This document shows, piece by piece, positions 55,541 to 62,554 of a stretch of 64,000 nt of DNA (the first letter of the stretch is position 1; every line of letters starts with the position of its first letter). Made by a program: the position numbers and the translations under genes. The stretch lies in contig JACKGS010000003.1 of the NCBI GenBank assembly GCA_020631865.1, forward strand, positions 1-64,000, given 5' to 3'. Source of the DNA: Candidatus Nomurabacteria bacterium (lineage in GTDB: Bacteria > Patescibacteriota > Saccharimonadia > Saccharimonadales > UBA7683). Below the pieces are notes generated by a model. It saw only the letters and a program-made list of their open reading frames with translations, did no database searches and was not told the origin of the DNA.

Positions 55541-56626
55541 TTATTGTACACCCCGAGCAATATCTACCATTTTCAGCAAGCGGCAATGCTTGTAGTGTTT
55601 TACCAGCCCCTTGTATGAGGCTTCGGTTTCCGGTGAGCAGTCTGCATTGGACAGTGCAGCTACCAAATTATGTTTCAAACGCTTACCGGGATGCAACCGA
55701 AATGGATAGACAACAGCGCCAAGAAAGGCGACGCCCTTGTTGCACTCTTGTAAATGTCGTTTGCGCGGATGCAAAACTAGGCTCAGCTCACTGCTAACAT
55801 ATCTCTCGATAACCTTACTGGCTTCTACCAGCTCTGCTTTGTTGGTAGAGATGAGGTAGAAATCATCTACGTAGCGTCCATAGTGCTTAAAGCCAAGCTC
55901 AAATGTTACAAATCGATCAAGTTGATCCAGGTAGATATTGCTCAGCAGCTGCGAGGTCAGGTTGCCAATAGCCACACCGCGACCAAGAGGCTGGTGAAAC
56001 AAGCTTTTGCTCGGCGGCAGGCCTTTCCAGGCGCTGCGCGGACAGTTGAACACCGCGTCTTTGAGGGGATCATTAAAGATAATGACTTTCCATAAGAACT
56101 TGCACAGTTGGTAGACATAACCTTTATCTGGGAATTGCCTATCCAGCCCCCACATGGCCCTTTTATAGAGTTTTTTACGATCTAAGCTCATAAAGTACCC
56201 CTGGAGATCAAGCTTGAGTATGTAGGCTGGCCGAGTATAATTACGGCTCACCGAGCGGATGTGATGATCCAAACGGCGAATACCGTAGAGCGTGCCTTTA
56301 CCGATACGGCAGCTGTAGTTATCTTCAATAAATCGGGCGTCCCACCACTTGCTGACTTGGTTGAACAGAAAGTGGTGTACCACTCTGTCACGGAAGGCGG
56401 CGGCGAATATCTCCCGCTTGACAGGCTTGTTCACGATGAACGCCGTAGATGGCCGCGGTACGTACCTGCGCGAGTGAATTTCTTTGGCCAGTGCTGCAAG
56501 TTCAGACTCCGCGATAGCATCGAACTTTTCTACCTCGGGCTTTTTAGTCTTGCCGCGCCGGGCATCGAGGTAGGCTTTTTTGAGCTCTTTGGCAAGCCAG
56601 TCAGCGCGTTTGTCTGGTGTGTTCAT
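55541..56626 (-). CDS. DGR reverse transcriptase
   Basis: A 361-residue retron/DGR-type reverse transcriptase. Catalytic residues are D140 in LKLDLQGYF and the YVDD box at 252-255. The DGR-diagnostic motif 4 reads GVAIGNLTSQLLSN (SQ in place of the QG of other RTs). Other RT blocks include FRDRVVHHFL and ENDNYSCRIG-like EDNYSCRIGKG. It would copy the template repeat RNA with adenine-directed mispairing. It sits between its target gene and the template, an order VP-RT-TR. No strong ribosome site is visible before the ATG. Confidence 0.95.
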   Translation of the reverse strand: MNTPDKRADWLAKELKKAYLDARRGKTKKPEVEKFDAIAESELAALAKEIHSRRYVPRPSTAFIVNKPVKREIFAAAFRDRVVHHFLFNQVSKWWDARFIEDNYSCRIGKGTLYGIRRLDHHIRSVSRNYTRPAYILKLDLQGYFMSLDRKKLYKRAMWGLDRQFPDKGYVYQLCKFLWKVIIFNDPLKDAVFNCPRSAWKGLPPSKSLFHQPLGRGVAIGNLTSQLLSNIYLDQLDRFVTFELGFKHYGRYVDDFYLISTNKAELVEASKVIERYVSSELSLVLHPRKRHLQECNKGVAFLGAVVYPFRLHPGKRLKHNLVAALSNADCSPETEASYKGLVKHYKHCRLLKMVDIARGVQ

Positions 56627-56646
56627 GTCAGCTAGATTTCTTTCGG

Positions 56647-56716
56647 AGCAACCCAGTCGACTCGACGGGTTCGGTCGTGGTCACTCCCTCACGCCAGCTT
56701 CGCTTAGTGGGTTGCT
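56647..56716. repeat. Inverted repeat next to the variable repeat
   Basis: AGCAACCCA (56647-56655) pairs with TGGGTTGCT (56708-56716), which overlaps the VP stop codon and lies five bases from the 3' edge of the VR. Inside, AACCC-AGTCGACTCGAC-GGGTT forms a smaller hairpin. No equivalent follows the TR. In studied DGRs a hairpin downstream of the VR helps target recognition. Confidence 0.5.
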
Positions 56717-58130
56717 ACTGTAAGAGACAGCGGACAGAGAAGCCGGCGTAACGAACATTGTAGGCAGCCGGGTGAACTTCAACAGCGCCGAAGCCCGCGA
56801 AGAAAGCATAGTCCGCAGAATCCGGGTGAGCCGAGGCCGCCCAAAAGACGCCGTAGACACCCTGGTAGCCGAACTCGCCGACCCAGAGGCCCGAGAAGAC
56901 CCCTTTAAAGGCACCGTTATACTGCCACTGGGCAATGTTGGGTTCGCCACTATATGCAGGAGCACCGGTACCACCAAAGGCAATGTCGAGGTCAGAGAAG
57001 TCGCCGGAGTAGACATCTTCTCCTTCGTCATCATCCCAGATCTGTGAAGCGGTCGGTAATCGCCAGTTGGCCGGGCAGATAGAGTACGGGGCATCACCGT
57101 CTTCTTCGGTGTGGGAGGTTCTGGATTCACCGGCTGTGGCCGCAGACCAGTTGTAGAGGTAGCCGTAGTTGGTAGCACCACTGCCAGTGTCACCGGGGAT
57201 TGGGCCGTAGACGAAAGGTGTATCGAAGAGGTTATCTTCGTCTTCCTGAGTATCCATAGGGGGATTGTCGGTAATCTGTGGCAGGGTCAGGTTACTGGCA
57301 ATGTTGGTATCGCTTGGGGTCAGCGTCATGGTGGATGTGGTAGAACCAAGTTTGAGGTTCTGAAGCATCCAGCAGTTACCATCGGCTAGTTTGGCGACTT
57401 GGTAGGTTTGGGTGGTGCCACCACGACTGTCGGTGAGTTCTATGACTGCTTCTTCATTGCTACCAGTGTAGGTAGCAAGGGCATCACATTGCTGAGGAGT
57501 AAAGCTTTGCATGGTTGCACTAGTTGCACCGTTGTCGGTGATGGCGTAGGCAAGCTTGAGATCTTTCTTGCCTGCAGTTACAGTGCTGTCAATGGTGAAA
57601 TCTAACGTTACTTCGGTTGTGTCGTTGGAAGTGGCAGTTTCGGTGGTTTTGAGAGTCAGAGCTGGGTCGCCAGCGCCAAGTACTGTGCTCGTAGCTATAT
57701 CGCCACCCTTGAGCTTGATACTAATACCAGGTTCAGCTGCGGTTAGGGCTGCGGTCAGGGTATAGCCGCCTTCGTTAGCGGTGCCGGTAGTGAGGGTAGT
57801 TGTGGTACTGGCGGTACCACCACCCTCCGGGACGGTAACAGTGAGAGCCTCTTGGTTAGCGCCAATACTGAGGGTGGGAGCAGCGGAGATGGAACTACTG
57901 AGAGGACTGAGCGTGAGGCTGGCGGTGAAGAGTGCGAGGAGGAAGAAGCTGCCCATACCACGGAAGTTGAGTTTATGCGAACGGCGGGAGAGGTAGCGCC
58001 AACTGAAGATGCTGGAAGCTATGAGAGCGAGGGCTGTAGCGAGGAGCGGTAAGAGTGATATGCCTGTTGAAGCGAGACCATCTCCCCCGATGATGATGTT
58101 GATCGTTTGGGTAAGTGTTTGGGTTTCCAT
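56715..58130 (-). CDS. DGR variable protein: membrane-anchored FISUMP/C-type-lectin-like
   Basis: 471 residues. Two transmembrane segments (about 22-42 and 59-78), an Ig-like Thr/Ser/Gly-rich extracellular part (about 85-215, VTVPEGGGTASTTTTLTTG), and then a FISUMP-type domain (about 220-470: ELTDSRGG, LADGNCWMLQNLKL, GYLYNW, ICPANWRLPT). The last 57 residues are the variable repeat (414-470) and end GFSVRCLLQ. Eighteen of those residues differ from the template. AGAGGA before the ATG is the ribosome site. It is probably a surface receptor or adhesin. Confidence 0.92.
   Translation of the reverse strand: METQTLTQTINIIIGGDGLASTGISLLPLLATALALIASSIFSWRYLSRRSHKLNFRGMGSFFLLALFTASLTLSPLSSSISAAPTLSIGANQEALTVTVPEGGGTASTTTTLTTGTANEGGYTLTAALTAAEPGISIKLKGGDIATSTVLGAGDPALTLKTTETATSNDTTEVTLDFTIDSTVTAGKKDLKLAYAITDNGATSATMQSFTPQQCDALATYTGSNEEAVIELTDSRGGTTQTYQVAKLADGNCWMLQNLKLGSTTSTMTLTPSDTNIASNLTLPQITDNPPMDTQEDEDNLFDTPFVYGPIPGDTGSGATNYGYLYNWSAATAGESRTSHTEEDGDAPYSICPANWRLPTASQIWDDDEGEDVYSGDFSDLDIAFGGTGAPAYSGEPNIAQWQYNGAFKGVFSGLWVGEFGYQGVYGVFWAASAHPDSADYAFFAGFGAVEVHPAAYNVRYAGFSVRCLLQ
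56721..56891 (-). repeat. DGR variable repeat (VR)
   Basis: The target copy of the template repeat, inside the 3' end of the variable protein gene. It matches the TR except at 24 template-adenine positions. The invariant core WAASAHPDSAD and the edge AGFSVR keep the fold, while variable positions are mostly Tyr, Val, Gly and Phe, typical of binding surfaces. Homology stops at 56891: the next base already differs at a non-adenine position. Confidence 0.95.
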
Positions 58131-58267
58131 GTGTTCCTCTGCTCTCTTTACTTTTCTTATGTCTGCTGTACTTGAGTGTAATGAGTGGATAGCAAAATGG
58201 TAAGAAATTGCTTAATCCATTGTTTTTGCTTCCACTTCACCTCACTATATTAATACTGCTTACGTAT

Positions 58268-58295
58268 ATTCTACATCATTATGAACGGAATGCAA
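58268..58295 (-). promoter_or_regulatory. Candidate promoter for the DGR operon
   Basis: In the minus sense TTGCAT (plus 58290-58295), a 16-base spacer, then TAGAAT (plus 58268-58273), about 138 bases ahead of the VP start. It is moderately close to consensus and the leader is long, unlike the leaderless chromosomal genes. Confidence 0.35.
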
Positions 58296-58354
58296 GCAGT
58301 TTAGTACCCCCGCGGGGTTAAAACTCCATCCTACGTAGGTAATGTACAAAAAAG

Positions 58355-58388
58355 AATGTGTTCTTAGATATATTTAAGAACACTTTCT
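58355..58388. repeat. Palindrome upstream of DGR promoter
   Basis: GTGTTCTTA-gatatat-TTAAGAACAC with extra AGAA/TTCT pairing. It lies between the candidate DGR promoter and the right flanking repeat. It may terminate leftward read-through or bind a regulator. Confidence 0.45.
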
Positions 58389-58415
58389 TATCTGTGATTT
58401 ATCTGATTTTATGCT

Positions 58416-58712
58416 TGGTGACCCCGGCGGGATAGCGGACTTTGTCCTTTTCCGCTTAGACATGCTCGGAGTTAACTCCTGCGCGTGTCTGCGCTACACC
58501 GTACCCGCTTCGCGTGTTTCGGTTCTCGTAGAGAACCACCAATAAAATACCCCACCGCAAGGGTGAGGTATTTTATTGGTGAGCCCACTAGTATTAATTT
58601 AGAACACCTTTTTGATGATCTCTTTAAGTTGCGAGATAGGTTCAAAGCACTAGGCATGGAGATTAAAGATGGCAAAGTGTATTTGCCGGATTTGGAGACT
58701 GATCATGTTTAA
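58416..58712 (+). repeat. Right DGR-flanking direct repeat
   Basis: It opens with tggtgaccccggcgggata (58416-58434), one base different from the left copy, and closes with the shared INLEHLFDDLF coding segment (about 58590-58712), in which LRDRFKALGMEIKDGKVYLP is intact up to TAA. In between is a strong hairpin (next entry). The ORF tail overlaps the following PLD gene start (ATG inside CATGTTTAA), so this copy may still be translated. Confidence 0.65.
58538..58582. terminator. Perfect hairpin inside right repeat
   Basis: CACCAATAAAATACC pairs with GGTATTTTATTGGTG, extended by CCACC/GGGTG around a GCAA loop. The AT-rich base of the stem gives A and T tracts on both strands, as in bidirectional terminators. 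It would separate the DGR from the secretion genes. Confidence 0.65.
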
Positions 58713-59169
58713 TTATCGTGGTTCGATCTCAGGACTTTATGACCAAAACACATTTGATGGGCAATTTCTAAAAGACATTGCTAGGGCACGTAGCAGTCTG
58801 GTGATTGAAAGCCCATTTATCAGGTTGGGTAGGGTAGAGCAACTATTGTCTGTAATAGCTAAGCTCCGTCGCCGCGGAGTGACTGTGATTATCAACACCC
58901 GAAGCCCTAAGGAGCATGACAATGTCTACGAAACTCAGGCTGAAGAAGCTATTGAAATGCTCCAGAATTTAGGCGTAACGGTACTATTTACTGTGAAACA
59001 CCACCGTAAATTAGCAGTTATTGATGGTGAGGTGTTTTATGAAGGGAGTCTTAATATTCTCTCCTACTATGATAGTTGTGAGATAATGAGACGAACGGTA
59101 TCACCAAGTGAAGCCGAGGTACTCCTACGATTCATTGGACTGCAAAAATACCTAACGAAAGCGAGCTAG
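58705..59169 (+). CDS. Phospholipase D-like (HKD) protein
   Basis: A 154-residue PLD-superfamily protein with one HKD motif: HHRKLAVIDGEVFYEGSLN (H-x-K-x4-D). Such single-domain proteins dimerise and act as nucleases (Nuc family) or phospholipases. ATG 58705 is chosen because it overlaps the stop of the repeat-encoded tail and matches the domain start. It is the first gene of a short plus-strand pair, convergent with the secretion genes. Confidence 0.8.
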   Translation: MFNYRGSISGLYDQNTFDGQFLKDIARARSSLVIESPFIRLGRVEQLLSVIAKLRRRGVTVIINTRSPKEHDNVYETQAEEAIEMLQNLGVTVLFTVKHHRKLAVIDGEVFYEGSLNILSYYDSCEIMRRTVSPSEAEVLLRFIGLQKYLTKAS

Positions 59170-59171
59170 CT

Positions 59172-59399
59172 ATGGACGATGTAGATATATTCAAAGATAA
59201 ACACCTGTATGAAGATGAGGAAACTATCATCAAGACGATCAATTATTTGAAGCTAAACGACCCAGAAAATGCTAATCGTGAATATGCCATTGGTTTTCTT
59301 AAATTCATGCAACGATTCGCATTCCACGCCGAAAAAGTTGGCGAACTGAATTACGACGACTTTTTTCAGAAGTATAAACAATCAAAAAGTGACATCTAA
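59172..59399 (+). CDS. Small hypothetical protein
   Basis: A 75-residue acidic/aromatic helical protein (RFAFHAEKVGELNYDDFF). It starts two bases after the PLD-like gene stop, so it is co-translated, and it may be its partner or immunity-type protein. No family recognised. It converges with the VirD4-like gene. Confidence 0.55.
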   Translation: MDDVDIFKDKHLYEDEETIIKTINYLKLNDPENANREYAIGFLKFMQRFAFHAEKVGELNYDDFFQKYKQSKSDI

Positions 59400-59402
59400 A
59401 CG

Positions 59403-62000
59403 TTAGTCATCAATTTTCTTCCTGTTCTTAGTAGTTGTCTTTGATGCTTCATCACTCTTGGTACGGTCACTGCTTTTTGTTATGACTTTTTGCCTTTGGT
59501 TGCCCTCAGTTACGGGTGACGCTTCCTGCTTCTTAGCAAATGATGCACGTGACAACTCTATGGCACGTTGTGAGACTTCTTGACTCCCATCACCAACTAG
59601 TAACAATGTTTGACCAGACATGGGCTCCTGGGGTGTAATAGCAGATAATTTGGCATAGAAGTTAAAGGCCGGAACGTTACTCATCTCTCCTTGTTCAATA
59701 TATGGCGAAAAGAGTGGTAGTAATAATCTTTCATCTTCAGGATTTCCAGTTCTAAAACTAATGATCGTACCGACGTTTGCCAAGATGATACTTACCATCT
59801 GCTGGTCTTTTTGTTGAGAAGTAGACTGTTCAGCCATCACCATAAATAACTTATACTTCCGTGATTCAGACAGCATCTGCACGAATGAAGACGTGGCAAA
59901 GTTCTGGAACTCATCAACGTACAAATAAAAATGTCGACGTTCACTCTGGGGGATACGGGCCCGCCGCAAACTGGCTAGCTGCAATTTAGCAAGTACAGTG
60001 ATCCCAAACAATTCCGAAGTATCTTCACCAAGAATACCTTTAGAAAAGTTACAGATAAGAATCTTACCTGAGTTAATGATGTCATCGAAATCAATGGTAG
60101 AACGTGGTTGTTCGAGGATTTGCTTAGCAGAAGCTGAGAACAAAAACCGTCCGATCTTTGCCGTGATACCGGCTGCCATTTTAACTTTCTGCATGTCTCC
60201 AGCTTTACCAAGTTCGTTATTCCAAAAGTTAATTAGGTTTTTATCTTCCAGTGTTTTTATAATCTTTTTTCTATACTTAGTATCATTGAGTAGATCAAAG
60301 ACCGTGAACAGGGTAGCGCCTTCTACTGTCAGGGCGGTTTGTATGGTGTTTCGAAGGACATATTCAATGCGGTGACCGCCGGTGTCTTCTTCTGAAAATA
60401 TCTTCCGAAATACCGAAATGACAGATTCAGTAATGATATCTTTTTCCCTCAGTAAATCATTACCAGATATCTCGGGAGTAAGCTCCAAGATATTGAGCCC
60501 AATGGGGTACTCTAAATCATCTGGATTGAAGTAAACGACGTCATCGATGCGATCTGGTGGCACATGTCGAAGTAGCGTTTCTGCCATGTCGCCGTGCGGG
60601 TCAATGATTGCGACACCTTTGCCACTTCTCATATCTTGAGTAATGGCGTACTGCAGCATGGTTGTCTTACCGTTACCAGTGCCACCAATGATGTACATAT
60701 GTCGCTCACGCTCTGGTTCAGTTAAACCAATGAGTGTTTCAGTGCCTCTGTGTATATTTTTTCCAATAATGACATCAAGTGCATGATGTTGCTTGAGGGA
60801 TATTGGTGCCGGAAGGGTCCGACTGAGCGAACTTACAAGATTATCTGTTTTACTTATGTAGCTGCTGGGGAAGTGGAATAAACTAGATAACTCTGAAGCG
60901 GAAAGTATTAATGAATGTGAACGATAAATACCTGGAAGCCTCAAGCTGGCAAGCTTTAATTGGTAAGCCCGAAGGAGCGGATTATACATTTTGGCACGAA
61001 GTTCTTGGTACGGCGGCACCGAGTATGCATCAAGCGAAGATTTCAAAGCCGACACGTGATCCTTGGTGTGATTACTGGTGATAAGCAGTCTGAGATCTAC
61101 CTGGAAAAGGGGCTGGGTGAGTTTTTGGTGCATTGATTCCATAAGCTCTAATTCAAAAGCACTGAGCGTTCGAGCCGGACGTTGGCGTTTCATAACCTGG
61201 GCTTGAAACTGCGCATCTTTGCCCGACTTGTTTTTGTAATGAGCATCGGTTGAGCCGTTATATACTTCACCGACCATTTCGGTCGCTCCGAGCATAGCAC
61301 CACCAAGTACATCGGTCAGCGAATGAAGCCGCGAAAGCTTACCCTGTTCAACTCGCCGCAGTATATCTTCGTTACTTAAGATTCTTCGAGATAGTTTACG
61401 CGCTTCAGGAAGGTGAACCGGCGTAACAACGAGCTGCATGGATATTTGCTCGTCGTCTGCTAAATTTGTCATAGCGCTGGTGATATATGACAGCGGATCG
61501 TGTTGATCAAACGCTTTGGAGGTGCTGATAGGTAGTACGTAGTGATTCTTCTGAGTAAACTCGATAACCTTGTCCGCGGGCTTAGGATGATAATCGACGA
61601 TACTCACTTTACTATCCGGGATGTAAGCAGCTATGGCTTTTTGGACGGTGCTGCTGTGTTTTTTCTCGATTTGAATATAGAAGCGGATACCGCTAGATTT
61701 GGTTGAGGTGATCTCGAAACTCGACGTTGGACTACGCTTTAAGATTCGATCGCGCAATGCCCGTGCGGCGTATAATCCATGAATGACGGAGAATAGTTGC
61801 TGAGTGGCTTCTGGTGTCTTTTTGATAGAAAGCGGGGGAGTCACTTCAAGCCAGACGAGGTCACGATGGTAGAGATATCTTCTGTTCAGAATTAGTATGA
61901 GCAGCTTACATATGAATACGGTGGCGACTGCAGTGAATAGGCTAATGACTATAGTAGGCCACTGCTCAATGATGGTAGAGATATATCCTGGGGGTTCCAT
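59403..62000 (-). CDS. VirD4/TraD-like type IV coupling ATPase
   Basis: An 865-residue membrane ATPase. The N-terminal helix (about 15-38, TIVISLFTAVATVFICKLLI) is followed by a 350-residue DUF87-like region. Then come Walker A GGTGNGKTTML, VAIIDPHGDMAETLLRHVP, Walker B-type YLYVDEFQNF and the sensor MVMAEQSTSQQ. The tail is basic and Lys/Thr-rich. It would feed DNA or protein into a type IV secretion channel. It overlaps the CHAP gene by 52 bases in another frame and shares the operon with VirB4. Confidence 0.85.
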   Translation of the reverse strand: MEPPGYISTIIEQWPTIVISLFTAVATVFICKLLILILNRRYLYHRDLVWLEVTPPLSIKKTPEATQQLFSVIHGLYAARALRDRILKRSPTSSFEITSTKSSGIRFYIQIEKKHSSTVQKAIAAYIPDSKVSIVDYHPKPADKVIEFTQKNHYVLPISTSKAFDQHDPLSYITSAMTNLADDEQISMQLVVTPVHLPEARKLSRRILSNEDILRRVEQGKLSRLHSLTDVLGGAMLGATEMVGEVYNGSTDAHYKNKSGKDAQFQAQVMKRQRPARTLSAFELELMESMHQKLTQPLFQVDLRLLITSNHTKDHVSALKSSLDAYSVPPYQELRAKMYNPLLRAYQLKLASLRLPGIYRSHSLILSASELSSLFHFPSSYISKTDNLVSSLSRTLPAPISLKQHHALDVIIGKNIHRGTETLIGLTEPERERHMYIIGGTGNGKTTMLQYAITQDMRSGKGVAIIDPHGDMAETLLRHVPPDRIDDVVYFNPDDLEYPIGLNILELTPEISGNDLLREKDIITESVISVFRKIFSEEDTGGHRIEYVLRNTIQTALTVEGATLFTVFDLLNDTKYRKKIIKTLEDKNLINFWNNELGKAGDMQKVKMAAGITAKIGRFLFSASAKQILEQPRSTIDFDDIINSGKILICNFSKGILGEDTSELFGITVLAKLQLASLRRARIPQSERRHFYLYVDEFQNFATSSFVQMLSESRKYKLFMVMAEQSTSQQKDQQMVSIILANVGTIISFRTGNPEDERLLLPLFSPYIEQGEMSNVPAFNFYAKLSAITPQEPMSGQTLLLVGDGSQEVSQRAIELSRASFAKKQEASPVTEGNQRQKVITKSSDRTKSDEASKTTTKNRKKIDD

Positions 62001-62554
62001 GTTTGAGCTCCTCTCATGCCATGAATAAATGAATAGCTGATTGCAGCATCTTTAGAAAAGGTACGTTTGCTTACTATGTTAAGTCCAAGTACATTCATCT
62101 CCGATATGGTGAATTCTCCAGTCATACTATCGACATGTATAACGTAGGCTACATGACCAAACTCTCCGGAATCGGTTTGGAAAATTGCACCAACGGCAGG
62201 GGTGTTATTGACTTCATAGCCATCATTCCATGCTCGATCGTCCCACGTATTGGCGTTGCCCCAACTTGTGGGGATAGGGTAACCGGCCCAATGACGCATT
62301 GAATACACCCAGTAGGTACAGTTGCCCCAAGCGTAGGTATTGCCCTCAGCGTGCCCCCCAGTATAGAAACCTTGCGATTCAGCTGCAGCCAAGCTTGGTA
62401 CATTTGAAAGAAACGATAACACACTGCCGCCCATAGAAAATACTGCTGCGAAGGGCAGAGCAATAATCACTGACATAGTGGCGAGAAGCAGTATGAGCTG
62501 TTTCTTCATATTGCCGCTAGTGACTACATTCAGCGCTACGAAACCTACACTCAC
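61949..62554 (-). CDS. CHAP-domain peptidoglycan hydrolase
   Basis: A secreted or membrane-anchored amidase/endopeptidase of 201 residues (186 if ATG 62509 is used). A signal segment (KKQLILLLATMSVIIALPFA) leads to a CHAP domain with catalytic cysteine in YAWGNCTYWVY and histidine in GEFGHVAYVI. It is the cell-wall-cutting component (VirB1-like) of a type IV system. GTG 62554 overlaps the VirB4 stop (GTGA), a coupling arrangement. The last 50 bases overlap the coupling ATPase gene. Confidence 0.85.
   Translation of the reverse strand: MSVGFVALNVVTSGNMKKQLILLLATMSVIIALPFAAVFSMGGSVLSFLSNVPSLAAAESQGFYTGGHAEGNTYAWGNCTYWVYSMRHWAGYPIPTSWGNANTWDDRAWNDGYEVNNTPAVGAIFQTDSGEFGHVAYVIHVDSMTGEFTISEMNVLGLNIVSKRTFSKDAAISYSFIHGMRGAQTWNPQDISLPSLSSGLL

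Noticed and set aside
55519..58203. Plus-strand ORFs opposite the RT and variable protein
   Set aside because: They are antisense shadows created by the biased, GC-richer codon use of the DGR genes. None has a ribosome site or a recognisable motif.
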